From Erinaceus europaeus (taxonomy: Eukaryota; Chordata; Mammalia; Eulipotyphla; Erinaceidae): a stretch of DNA of 64,000 nt. The position numbers and the translations under genes were made by a program. Positions within the stretch are counted from its first letter, which is position 1, and each line of letters opens with the position of its first letter. The notes beneath the pieces were generated by a model, which did not search any database, was not told the origin of the DNA, and saw only the letters and a program-made list of their open reading frames with translations. Positions 22,222-31,767 of the stretch are shown here, piece after piece. The stretch is taken from positions 15,120,427 through 15,184,426 of the forward strand of contig NC_080164.1 of NCBI RefSeq assembly GCF_950295315.1. The letters run 5' to 3'.

Positions 22222-22310
22222 CAGGACCAGAGAGCTAGCATAACGGTTGAGACCCTGAGGTTTTAGTTCAGTCACCAACAACACCAAAAGCAGAGCAGTG
22301 TTAGGGTTGG
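22222..22310 (+). repeat. tRNA-derived SINE, family C (short)
   Basis: Head AGCTAGCATAACGGTTGAGA, internal deletion, and CAGAGCAGTGTTAG end. Confidence 0.65.
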
Positions 22311-22328
22311 GGGGGGACTTTAAATTTC

Positions 22329-22457
22329 AGGTGGGGGTAGATAGCATAATGGTTAATGCAGAGACTCTCATGTCTGAGGCCCCTAAATCCCAGGTTCAAA
22401 TCCCTGCACCACCTTAAACCAGAGTTGAGCAGTGCTCTGGTAAAAAATAAATAAATA
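22329..22457 (+). repeat. tRNA-derived SINE, family C
   Basis: Full family C: GATAGCATAATGGTTAATGC, B box CAGGTTCAAATCCC, GAGCAGTGCTCTGGT end and A-rich tail. Confidence 0.85.
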
Positions 22458-22632
22458 GGGGCCTGGTGGTGTCACACCTCATTGTGTGCATATGTTACAG
22501 TGCGCAAGGACCCAGGTTCAGGGCTGCAGGTAGCTGTCTCTCTCCCTCTCTTATCACCCCCTTCCCTCTCAATTTCTGACTGTCTCTATTCCGCAGATAA
22601 AGATGTTAAAAGTTTAAAAATAAATAAGTAAA
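22458..22632 (+). repeat. tRNA-derived SINE, family B, internal deletion
   Basis: The B box is joined directly to GGGCTGCAGGTAG, so about 60 bases of the body are missing. Confidence 0.83.
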
Positions 22633-22869
22633 TAAACTTACAACATATGCATATGTAACTGTTATATGTAATCATAGTTTTACTTACTAAAGGGGCGTTC
22701 CTAGTCACTAAATTGAACATGAATCTCATTTTATTTTGAAAATACTTGATCCAACCTACTTTCCCCATTAAGTTTTATGAACTGAGATCCTGTGTCCTGC
22801 TACTGAGTCAAATATATCATCCTGCAATACATAATATTATTAGACACTCATGGAAATGTTCTATTCTTC

Positions 22870-23105
22870 TTCATTTTTTAAATTTGTTGATTAATAGTAG
22901 GTTACAAGGTTGTCAGCAGTTACAATGTGTAGTTCCACAAAGTTCAGTATCCCAGCCCTCCCACCTCCCAGAGATAACCACTGGACTTCTCACTACATCT
23001 TGGCAACAGCTTCTTTTTTGTTGTTGTTGTTTTGGTTATTGCAAATTCTTGTGTATCACATTTCTAGATTCCACATATGAGTGAAACCATCAGTAGTTAT
23101 CTTTT
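22870..23105 (-). repeat. Old L1-like fragment
   Basis: It contains CCACATATGAGTGAAACC and TTGGTTATTGCAAATTC, which resemble antisense sequence from the 3' part of mammalian L1. Diverged. Confidence 0.4.
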
Positions 23106-23189
23106 ATAAAATAAATTTCTTGATGAAAATAGGAGTGAGGAACAAAGCAAAGGAAAGATTTCAGATAAATTCTCTTTGGTCAGCAATTT

Positions 23190-23307
23190 ACCAGCTCCGG
23201 GTTCAGTCAGCTCTGGCTTAGGGCGTTGCTGCGGACTCTACCTGGGAGCTTAGAGCCTCAGGCAGGAAAGTCTTGCAGAACCCTTATCCTCCTGCCGAGC
23301 CTCCCGA
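23190..23307 (-). repeat. Diverged tRNA-derived SINE, family C
   Basis: AGAGCCTCAGGCAGGAAAGT and neighbouring bases match the minus strand of family C, with many substitutions. Confidence 0.6.
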
Positions 23308-23447
23308 CCCTCATTCCATTGAACATAGAGCATATTTCACATGCGTGTGAGCCAGGCATGTTTAGTGTCTTATAATAATGATCGGTATCTAGCATTAAAT
23401 ATGTTTTCAAATTCCTTTACTCTCCATTCTTCGAAATGAGGAATTCC

Positions 23448-23759
23448 TTTTTATTTTTTTTTTTAATTTAATTTATTTATTTATTTTCCCTTTTGTTGCC
23501 CTTGTCTTTTTATTGTTGTTGTAGTTGTTATTGTTGTTATTGATGCCATTGTTGTTAGATAGGACAGAGAGAAATGGAGAGAGGAGGGCAAGACGGGGGG
23601 GGGGGGAGAGAAAGACAGACACCTGCAGACCTGCTTCACCGCCTTTGAAGGGACTCCCCTGCAGGTGTGGAGCCGGGGCCTCGAACCGGGATCCTTACGC
23701 CGGTCCTTGGCGCTTTGCGCCACATGCGCTTAACCCACTGCGCCACCACCCAACTCCCG
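23448..23759 (-). repeat. tRNA-derived SINE, family A
   Basis: Minus-strand full-length copy. Flanking GAAATGAGGAATT occurs on both sides (about 23435 and 23759), a probable target-site duplication. The body has a G run at 23596-23606. Confidence 0.9.
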
Positions 23760-23826
23760 AAATGAGGAATTTTTACCTAATTGAGTTAGCCCAAGGCATT
23801 CATAATTCTTAAAGAAGTGACTGTGG

Positions 23827-23827
<1 letters not shown>

Positions 23828-23862
<35 letters not shown>
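23828..23862 (+). repeat. (AC)n microsatellite
   Basis: About 17 AC units. Confidence 0.95.
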
Positions 23863-23867
<5 letters not shown>

Positions 23868-24129
23868 AGGGAAGTTCTGGTACTAGGGATTTCTTTTCTT
23901 TCCCCTTCTCTCTGACTCTGTATTTGGGGGCTGAGTGGGGGGGGGGAGCTCACCCAGAGACCTCCATGGATGGTAGAGCAATGCTTTGATGTCTCCTCCT
24001 TCCCATTCTACCCTCCACCCACCCCATTCATACACACACATGTATGTGAATTAAAAATTGGGTCAAGAGGCAGCTCAGTGTTATCACAAGGCCTGGGGGA
24101 TCATCTTCCTGCACCACACCAAAGAAATA

Positions 24130-24510
24130 ATTTTATTAGTTTACTGGAGTTCCCATAATAGAATGCCACAAGCTGAACTAAGTGGCATAAGGAATAGAAT
24201 TTCTTTTCTCAAATAAATTTTGCCAAGCCTCTAGTTTTCTTGAAGTTAGAAATCCAGGGTGAAGGGATTAGCAGGTTTGGTTTTCTCTGCAAATCTTACT
24301 GATTTACAGTGGCTACTGTGGCCTCATTCTCTTTGTCACACTCTCTGGCCTGCTTTTCTCTGCTTCCATGAACTCTATCATTTAATTACCTCACACCCTG
24401 ATGGCCCCACTTGTCACCTTTGGTCCCACCTTCAATACAAATCTGGTAGAACTTCTACTTGGGAATGGGGAAGGGGCTTGGGAGGGATCCAGTTCAGCCC
24501 ATGATGATGA
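24130..24510. repeat. Ancient interspersed repeat, class not determined
   Basis: The stretch from AGTTTACTGGAGTTCCCATA to GGATCCAGTTCAGCCCATGA resembles a widespread mammalian repeat with start ...CCACAAACTGGGTGGCTTA and end ...ATTCAGCCCAT. I cannot name the family with certainty. Confidence 0.4.
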
Positions 24511-24548
24511 TCAATGAGGAGTATAGGCTCATTTTTAAAATTACATAC

Positions 24549-24960
24549 AGCTGGCCCAGGAGGTAGAGTAATGGTAGAACTTTGGGCTTCTATTTGGGCT
24601 TCTAAGCATGAGTTCCCAAACTCAGTTTCCAGTACCACATGTGCCTGAGTGTTTTTCTACTTTTTTTTCTTTTTACTTCCTTTTTGTTGCCCTTGTTTTA
24701 TTGTTGTTGTTATTGATGTCATTGTTGTTGGATAGGACTGAGAGAAGACAGAGGGGGAGAGAAAGACACCTGCAGACCTGCTTCACTTGCCTGTGAAGTG
24801 ACTCCCCTGCAGGTGGGGAACCAGGATCCCTACCCCAGTCCTTGCACTTTGCACCATGTGCGCTTAACCCGCTGTGCTACCACCCGACTCCCCAGAGTAT
24901 TTTTCTGGCATCTCTCCTCCTTCTCCTCCTCTTTCTCATGAAATGAATAAAATTTTTTAA
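24549..24960 (+). repeat. Family D SINE split by a nested SINE
   Basis: Head at 24549-24658 and CT body plus AATAAAATTTT tail at 24895-24960. A family A SINE interrupts it. Confidence 0.78.
24659..24894 (-). mobile_element. Family A SINE nested in a family D SINE
   Basis: A minus-strand copy flanked by a 12-bp duplication with one mismatch (GAGTGTTTTTCT at 24647-24658, GAGTATTTTTCT at 24895-24906). Confidence 0.82.
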
Positions 24961-25637
24961 AAAATACAAATGATCACTAAGAATCCTAAAATTAAAAAAA
25001 GTGGCCTTTAACCTCACTCCCTAAAATGTACTAAGGATATATTGCCTGCCTGGATTTTCTTGTAGTATATATTTTAGAGCATTTATAAATTTAGAATCAT
25101 CCTGAATATAATGCCTTAAATTTTGCTTTTTTTTTTTTCCTTTCTCACTTAGTAGCACATTGTAAACATTTATACCATAAACCAGCCCCTAAATTTCTGG
25201 AAGTTATTGATAATTTTTCCACGGTCTAAGTTGAATAGGAATAATAAAAGATTTCAAAAAAAAAATTCCCACACAAGAGCTTTCTTAAATGCTTGCATAT
25301 ACTGTTTTCTTTCATATAGGAGCAGAATTCAATGTCTTTTTTTCTATTGAGTTATGTCTATAAACCTCAATCACTATATAATTATTATATCATTATAGTC
25401 TCAGATGAACTACTGATCTTTGCACATTAGTGCCATTTCTGTTTCTGCCTCTTATAGAACATACCTTTTGTTTACAGCTTTGATCTAACAATGCTGTCTC
25501 TACTTACAGCGTATTATAGTGTGCTGAACATTGAAAAGACAGTGGATGAAAATTGTTGTTATTATCTTTAAATAAATCATTTCTGATGGAATTCTGAGTG
25601 CTTTACGTTTAGTAACATTAATTCATATGTAAATTTT

Positions 25638-25790
25638 CTTCTTCTTCTTCTTCTTCTTCTTCTTCTTCTTCTTCTTCTCCTTCTTCTTCTTCTTCCTTCT
25701 TTCTTCTTCCTCCTTTTCCTTCTCCTTCTCCTTCTCCTTCTCATTCTCCTTCTCCTTCTCCTTTTTTTTTTTCTTCTTCTTCTTCTTACC
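25638..25790 (+). repeat. TTC/CTTCTC-rich polypyrimidine tract
   Basis: About 13 perfect TTC triplets at the start, then interrupted TTC, CCTTCT and TCC units for roughly 150 bases. Confidence 0.94.
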
Positions 25791-25901
25791 AGAGCCCTGT
25801 TCAGCTCTGGCTCATGGTGGTGCTGGAGATTGAACCTGGGCTCTTTGATGCCTCAGGCATGAAAGTCTTTTTGCAGAACTGTTGTGCTATCTCCCAGCCC
25901 C
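25791..25901 (-). repeat. tRNA-derived SINE, family C
   Basis: Minus-strand family C: ACCAGAGCCCTGTTCAGC, GATTGAACCTGGGC and TGTTGTGCTATCTCCC. The adjoining TTC tract grew at its tail. Confidence 0.83.
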
Positions 25902-26125
25902 CTGTGTAACTTTTTAACATCAGATTTCCATTGACTCGGAGATCTTCTAATCTTCTTATTTTCTTTGGCTATATTTCTAGGTAGTTTGTTTCTGAACAAA
26001 TGGCTTTTGTATCCTTGACCTATTATTTTATAGGAAAGTCTCACTGCTGTGTAATATGTGACTTGTGAAAATTGGATTTTATCATCCATGGTGACACTGA
26101 CTTCTTAACTTTCTTCTTTAATCAG

Positions 26126-26243
26126 GATTGCCTGAGCTGGAATTAGAAGCAATTGATAACCAGTTTGGACAACCAGGAACAGCTGATCAGATCCCATGGA
26201 CAAATAATACAGTGACAGCTGTAACTCAGAATAAGCCAGAAGA
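26126..26243 (+). CDS. NCOA1: NCOA1 coding exon 4 of window
   Basis: 118 nt, AG at 26124-26125 and GT at 26244. It completes the split Arg and encodes LPELELEAIDNQFGQPGTAD and on to NKPEE, about residues 867-905, ending two bases into an Asp codon. It starts activation domain 1 (AD1) just upstream of the CBP-binding helices. It is separated from the next exon by only 361 bp, the shortest intron here. (Residues 18-19 read GT as GTA in the DNA: Gly-Thr-Ala-Asp.). Confidence 0.95.
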
Positions 26244-26604
26244 GTGAGCAGTATACTTTATATTCTGTAAAATATAAAATACTTCGGGGCTGGGTAGTGG
26301 GGAATCTGCTTGAGCGCACATGTTACAATGTACAAGGACCTGGGATCAAGCCCCTGGTCCCCACCTGCATGGGGAAAGCTTCACGAGTTGATGAAGCAGG
26401 GCTGCAGATATCTCTGTCTCTCCCCTCTCTCTATCTCCCCCCTTCCTCTCACTTTCTGGCTGTCTCTATCCAATCAATAAAAATAATTTTAAAAATTAAA
26501 AAAAGATATAAAATACTTCATCAGAGAACTTTCTAGAACTAGATACACATCTGTTCGCATTACTAAATTCTTGTATCTTAACCCTTTCTTTCTTGACCCT
26601 ACAG
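26244..26604 (+). other. NCOA1: Intron 4 of window
   Basis: 361 bp, more than half of it one family B SINE. Confidence 0.93.
26286..26507 (+). repeat. tRNA-derived SINE, family B, inside a short intron
   Basis: Head GGGGCTGGGTAGTGGGGAAT, TTGAGCGCACATGTTACAAT, full body. AAAATATAAAATACTTC precedes it and TATAAAATACTTCATC follows it, so a 13-bp duplication (TATAAAATACTTC) marks the insertion. Confidence 0.9.
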
Positions 26605-26773
26605 CCAGTGTATTAGTTCACAATTAGATGAGCTTCTCTGTCCACCGACGACAGTAGAAGGAAGGAATGATGAAAAGGCTCTTCTTGAACAGCTGGTGTC
26701 CTTCCTCAGTGGCAAAGATGAGACCGAGCTAGCTGAGCTGGACAGAGCTCTGGGAATCGACAAACTTGTTCAG
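26605..26773 (+). CDS. NCOA1: NCOA1 coding exon 5 of window (AD1, CBP/p300-binding)
   Basis: 169 nt, AG at 26603-26604 and GT at 26774. It completes the Asp codon and encodes 56 residues (about 907-962), ending KLVQ in phase 0. It contains LDELL at 26624-26638 (913-917 in human numbering), then [20 protein letters not shown] and [10 protein letters not shown]. In p160 coactivators these leucine-rich amphipathic helices fold together with the CBP/p300 NCBD. All hydrophobic positions I know to be important are kept. The frame remains open a further 102 nt into the intron, which is not coding. Confidence 0.97.
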
Positions 26774-27048
26774 GTATTTATTAAACTGGCAGAATTTAAG
26801 TGCTGCAACCCAAAGAAACTGGGCCATGATTTTCAAGCAAGAGTTTTCAGTTATTCCTGCTGGTTTTCAGTTTTATGATTTGTCTTTGTGAAATTTATCT
26901 GTATGTGTAAGTGAAAAAAGAAAGGCATAATGATTGGAATCAGGAAGTCTCAGAAGAGACTCTCAGAAGCTTCCACTAGAAGAGAACCCAGATTTGTGTC
27001 ATCACTTCTCATTATAAGACTTAATTTATGCTTCATTCCTGCTAGTGT

Positions 27049-27070
27049 GTATATATATATATATATATAT
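27049..27070 (+). repeat. (TA)n microsatellite
   Basis: About 11 TA units. Confidence 0.9.
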
Positions 27071-27084
27071 CTCAGAGTTTTATT

Positions 27085-27312
27085 GCTGGGGCTGGGCACT
27101 ACCATCCACTGCACCTGGCACCATATTTTCAGCATTATTATTATTACCGTTGTTATTATCAGTAGTAGTACTGGAAGGAGGAGGACAGACAGAAATTGAG
27201 AGGGGAGGGAGAGACAAAGAGAGACACCTGTATCACCATTTGTGCAGGTGGAGAGCAGGCTAGAGGGGTTCCGACCCAGATCCTAGTGTGCGCACTCAGA
27301 CGCCCGGCCCCT
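27085..27312 (-). repeat. Diverged tRNA-derived SINE (A/B type)
   Basis: Minus-strand copy with eroded head (CGGGCGTCTGAGTGCGC on its own strand) and a long body; more diverged than other A or B copies. Confidence 0.65.
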
Positions 27313-27777
27313 CCTGGTCGTCTTTCACCTACACACCCCATAACATTCCAACTTCCAGGTTAGAAGTCTTCAGATGATGGTGCATACTAGAATGCATTGC
27401 CCACAGAAGTGGAAGTTGTATTTCATGAAAAACTCTTTTATTATACAAATCAGATGACAATTTAAATTGTATTCATGAGTGTTGGCCAAAAGTGCAAAAG
27501 CTTACAGCTCTGTGACATTCTGTTAGGTCAGCTATGAGGGTTTATTTATTTATTTTTTTCCAATTAGATAAGTCACACTTTCTGCATTTGAAACAGAAAA
27601 ATGCCTGATTGGTTCCTTATGTAGGAATCTCCTCGTGGTAGGTAACCTATCAAATGTGTAGTTTGTTGATTCTTAGGTTTTGAAAGAAATTCTTCTCACA
27701 GCTTTTAGTTTGTTTTCATTGATCTAGGACCTTTAATTATTTTCTCCTCTCTTCTGAGTTTTAAAATAATTTCAGTT

Positions 27778-28022
27778 AAGGGACTAGGCAGTGACGCACC
27801 CAGTTAAGCGCACATAGTACAAAGCGCAAGGACATGTGCAAGGATCCAGGTTCAAGCCCCCAGCTCCCCACCTGCAGGTCTGCAGGTGACTCTCTCCCTC
27901 CCTACCTCCCCCTCCTCTCAATTTCTCACTGTCTCATCCAATAAAAGGGAAAAAAATGGCCACCAGGAGCAGTGGATTCATAGGGCAGGCAGCAAACCCC
28001 AGTGATGACCCTGGAGGCAAAA
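27778..28022 (+). repeat. SINE with mixed A and B features
   Basis: The head reads GACTAGGCAGTGACGCACCC (B-like), then GTACAAAGCGCAAGGACA (A-like). A 10-base repeat of the CAAGGA motif follows and the end is the A2 tail module with AATAATAATAAT. Confidence 0.75.
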
Positions 28023-28093
28023 TAATAATAATAATAAATAATTTCAGTTAACCTTATTTAATTTCAAGCATGAATTTTCTTTTTTCAATTATA

Positions 28094-28367
28094 CTTTTTA
28101 AATATTTATTTATTTATTCCCTTTTGTTGCCCTTGTTGTTTTATTGTTGTAGTTATTATTAATGTCATTGTTGGATAGGACAGAGAGAAATGGAGAGAGG
28201 AGGGGAAGACAGGGGGAGAGAAAGAGAGACACCTGCAGACCTGCTTCACCGCCTGTGAAGCGACTCCCCTGCAGGTGGGGAGCCCGGGGCTGGAACCGGG
28301 ATCCTTCAGCCGGTCCTTGGGCTTTGCACCACGTGCGCTTAACCCACTGCGCTACCGCTCGACTCCC
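28094..28367 (-). repeat. tRNA-derived SINE, family A, near an acceptor
   Basis: A full-length minus-strand copy ending 151 bp upstream of the next exon. Confidence 0.9.
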
Positions 28368-28518
28368 ATAGCAACCTTTTGCAGGATACGTCATGAATTC
28401 AACACGAACATGCTATGTTGAAACTTTGTACAACTTCGATGCTCTCAAAAGCACAGTTGTGATATATCCTTTATCAGCAGGAGTTTACGTGGAAAATTTT
28501 CTGGTTTCCTCTCTACAG

Positions 28519-28833
28519 GGAGGTGGATTAGACGTCTTATCAGAGAGGTTTCCACCACAGCAAGCTACACCACCTTTGATGATAGACGAAAGACCCAATC
28601 TTTATTCCCAGCCTTACTCTTCTCCGTCGCCTACTGCCAACCTCTCGAGCCCCTTCCAAGGCATGGCCAGGCAAAAACCTTCCATGGGGACTGTGCCTGT
28701 TCAAGTAACACCTCCCCGAGGTGCTTTTCCACCTGGCATGGGCATGCAGCCCAGGCAGACTCTAAACAGACCTCCAGCTGCCCCCAACCAACTGCGACTT
28801 CAACTTCAACAGCGATTACAGGGACAGCAGCAG
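28519..28833 (+). CDS. NCOA1: NCOA1 coding exon 6 of window
   Basis: 315 nt (105 codons, phase 0 at both ends), AG at 28517-28518 and GT at 28834. It encodes GGGLDVLSERFPPQQATPPL through a Pro/Ser-rich stretch (YSQPYSSPSPTANL, VQVTPPRGAFPPGMGMQPRQ) to a Gln-rich end LQLQQRLQGQQQ, about residues 963-1067. The Gln-rich part begins the region of SRC-1 reported to contact other coactivators. Because 315 is a multiple of three and both ends are phase 0, skipping this exon would keep the frame. Confidence 0.97.
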
Positions 28834-29456
28834 GTGAGCTCTCTTTATTCTGCAAATGATGCTTTCTTAAAGGTATGTGTTCACTCCAGGTGTAATAAGA
28901 CAACCTAATGGTTCTACTAACTCCCAAGACCTTCATCAAAGACAAAAATAGCTTTGGTTAAGCAGGAGAAGAGTAGGAGACTCAGCTGAAGACAGCTGGT
29001 TCATGACAAAGTGCTTCCGAGAGAATTTAGCTTTAGTTTTTGAGATTAAAAACATATTTAGGGCCAACATCATACAACTATTAAGTTGGTAAACAGAAAC
29101 ATTAATTCATAAAGCAAAACATCAAGAGATACTGTTTGTGATTGTTGGCACAGAAAGAGGGGTTTATTTATCTGGTTTGAAGTTGGGAGTGACTGAAGCC
29201 TAGTGGTGTTACTACACTAGGGAATGGGAGGAAAGATAGTTTGGGGCCTCTGGGACTTATGGAAGAGTTAGATCTCACTCATGACATTGTAGTGACATAA
29301 AGGTTTGAAACTGTAGAAGCAGAAGACACAGATAATCAAGAGCCAAAAAAGCAAATGGTTCAAAGTATTTCTTTCTGGGGAAGTGGGTCAGGGTTGTAGA
29401 TTGTTGCTTATTAATACTTCGAATTTTTCAAACCATGTGTGTTTATAGATTTGGAT

Positions 29457-29771
29457 TTTTTTTTAAGATTTTTTTGTAATTTTATTTATTTATTTATTTT
29501 CCCTTGTGTTGCCCTTGTTATCTTTTTATTGTTGCTGTAGTTATTATTGTTGTTACTGATGTCGTTGTTGTTAGATAGGACAGAGAGAAATGGAGAGAGG
29601 AGGTGAAGACAGAGAGGGGGAGAGAAAGATAGACACCTGCAGACCTGCTTCACTGCCTGTGAAGCGACTCCCATGCAGGTGGGGAACTGGGGGCTCGAAC
29701 GGGGATCCTTATGCCACTCCTTGCGCTTTGTGCCATGTGCACTTAACCCACTGTGCTACTGCCCGACTCCC
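29457..29771 (-). repeat. tRNA-derived SINE, family A
   Basis: Minus-strand copy with T-rich left end; the head abuts a 45-bp remnant of a family B head. Confidence 0.88.
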
Positions 29772-29816
29772 ATTATGTGAGCGCTTAATCAGGTGCACCA
29801 CTGCCTGGCCCCCTGA
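29772..29816 (-). repeat. Family B SINE head fragment
   Basis: Only the head (GGGGCCAGGCAGTGGTGCAC on the minus strand) is left; the body is missing on the side of the family A copy. Confidence 0.8.
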
Positions 29817-29856
29817 CAATAAAATTATTTACCACCTTTTAAAACCTTTTATTCCG

Positions 29857-30250
29857 GGGGTCGGGTGGTGGCGCAGTGGGTTAAGCGCACGTGGCGCAAA
29901 GCGTAGGGACCAGAGGATCCCGGTTCGAGCCCCCGGCTCCCCACCTGCAGGGGAGTCGCTTCACAGGCAGTGAAGCAGGTCTGCAGGTGTCTATCTTTCT
30001 CTCCCCCTCTCTCTCTGTCTTCCCCTCCTCTCTCCATTTCTCTCTGTCCTATCCAACAACAAAGCAACGTCAACAATGGCAATAATAACCGCAACGAGGC
30101 TGCAACAACTAGGGAAACAAAAAGGGGGAAAAATGGCCTCCAGGAGCGGTGGATTCATGGTGCAGGCACCGAGCCCAGCAATAACCCTGGAGGAAAAAAT
30201 AAATAAATAAATAAATAAATAAATAAAAATTTAAAAAATTTAAAAAATTA
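29857..30250 (+). mobile_element. Young family A2 SINE with 16-bp target-site duplication
   Basis: Perfect duplication AAAACCTTTTATTCCG at 29841-29856 and 30251-30266. The element has a well-kept head GGTGGTGGCGCAGTGGGTTA, A2 tail module and an (AAAT)n end (about 30196-30228). Confidence 0.93.
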
Positions 30251-30284
30251 AAAACCTTTTATTCCGTATCTGTATGTATGTATC

Positions 30285-30375
30285 TGCATGTGGCTGTATG
30301 GACTAAGTCAGATGAGATGAAATTCCCAGTACAATGCTTGGCATGTAGTAGCCCTTAATAGATACGAGCTATTAT
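30285..30375 (+). repeat. MIR-like fragment
   Basis: CAATGCTTGGCATGTAGTAG followed by CCCTTAATAGATACGAGCTA matches the familiar MIR 3' pattern (cctggcacatagtaggtgctcaataaatg...). Confidence 0.6.
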
Positions 30376-30786
30376 AGAATTATATTTAATAAATATATTT
30401 ATTTTATATAAAATATGCTTCCATTTCACTTAACGGAAGAAGAAAGGGAGAAAATAGAAAGTAGAGGTAGGAAAATTGGATGGTCAGATTACAAAGAAAT
30501 GAAATAAGTTTTATGGCACTGGAGAGGAATCAAGGTCTTGGGAGTTAAGAGATGAGGAGAGTAGCAAAAAAGCATATAGTAATAAGATCTGAGAATTTGC
30601 TGACAACAACTTACTATAACTTGTCCAGTATTAGCATACAAATTGCTTCATAGTTCCCTGATAGCTATTTTGTTCAGAAGCATGAGTAGGGAGACACTGT
30701 TGCATACTATGAGAAATACAGAGAATAAAAGTCAGTCAACTTTGAGAACTTGCAGTCAGTGTGGGCTGCGCAGAACTTATTTCCTT

Positions 30787-30904
30787 GACACAGCAGAAAA
30801 GACATTGGACTTGGCAAGCATGAGGTCCTGAGTTCAATTCCCACCATCACATGGCAGTGCTCTGGTTCTCTCCTTTTTTAAACAAACAAACAAACAAACA
30901 AAAA
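30787..30904 (+). repeat. tRNA-derived SINE, family D, with (CAAA)n tail
   Basis: GCATGAGGTCCTGAGTTCAA and GGCAGTGCTCTGGTTCTC; ends in six CAAA units. Confidence 0.72.
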
Positions 30905-30913
30905 TGTATACCT

Positions 30914-31120
30914 GAGGGCTGGGTGGTGGCACACCTGGTTGAGCAAACACGTTACAGTGCTCAAGGACCTGGGTTCAAGCCCCCGGCCCCCACCTGCAAG
31001 GGGAAAGCTTTGTGAGTGGTAAAGCAGGGCTGCAGGTGTCTCTCTCTGCCTCTCTCCCATCCTGTCATCCACTTCCCTCTCAATTTCTGGCTGTCTCTAT
31101 CCAATAAATAAGATTTTTTA
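30914..31120 (+). repeat. tRNA-derived SINE, family B
   Basis: Head AGGGCTGGGTGGTGGCACAC, full body and CCAATAAATAAGATT tail. Confidence 0.88.
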
Positions 31121-31767
31121 AAAGCTGAGTACCGGTGCATACACTCCTGGCCCTGCCTTCATCTCCTTCTCGGCCAAGGTGGCTGTTTCTGTTGTGCTTC
31201 TGGAGGCATCTCAGTGTGCAAGGACATCACTGGTGCATTGCACACTTTCCACTTGGTCTCTGCAGCTCAATAGAATTGCCAGAGGATGAGAATCACTCAT
31301 CTTACAATCACTTTCAAACTGTCATGAATATACAAAGTGCTTCTTCGATGTTTTCATAAAATTAATGTTTTATTTAGACTTAGGTTTATGGTCCGTCATT
31401 TAAGAGTTATATAAATTTGGAAGCTTACATTCATTTGATTTTTTTTTATTGGATTACTGAGCGTCTTTAATCCAGAAGAATTTATAAAAGAGAACGTATA
31501 TCCTATTTGTGGACATGAACACTCAATATTGTGTGTCTCTCAATCCATCTAATTTATATAATACAATTCAACCACAATAGCATCTTTAAAAAAAAATAAA
31601 TAATCCAAAATATCTGCATATCAGTAAAAGAATTATTTGTGAAAATTTTGATATATAAGCAATGCTAAATTTATGAAAGTGTATATTAAAGTTACATTAA
31701 TCATTTGTAATTTCTTTACATTAATGAACAGTACCTTGCCTCTTCAATTTGTACTGTACAAAACTAT

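Larger units (their letters stand above)
16304..26125 (+). other. NCOA1: Intron 3 of window
   Basis: 9822 bp rich in SINEs of families A-D, with a CT tract, TG and AC repeats, a TTC-rich tract, several old L1-like pieces and a possible cryptic terminal exon at 21450. Unique parts: 16.71-17.02, 17.19-18.26, 18.43-18.70, 20.0-20.45, 21.23-22.17 and 24.96-25.63 kb. Confidence 0.88.
26774..28518 (+). other. NCOA1: Intron 5 of window
   Basis: 1745 bp with a TA repeat, one old SINE, an A/B mixed SINE and a family A SINE whose head ends 151 bp before the acceptor. Unique at 27.31-27.78 kb. Confidence 0.9.

Noticed and set aside
24130..24510. Possible LTR of an endogenous retrovirus
   Set aside because: It resembles an ancient mammalian repeat, but I see no TG...CA ends, partner LTR, primer site or retroviral coding sequence.
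28393..28908. 171-codon frame around exon 6 with its own ATG
   Set aside because: Only 28519-28833 matches SRC-1; the upstream part is intron with an acceptor at 28517-28518.
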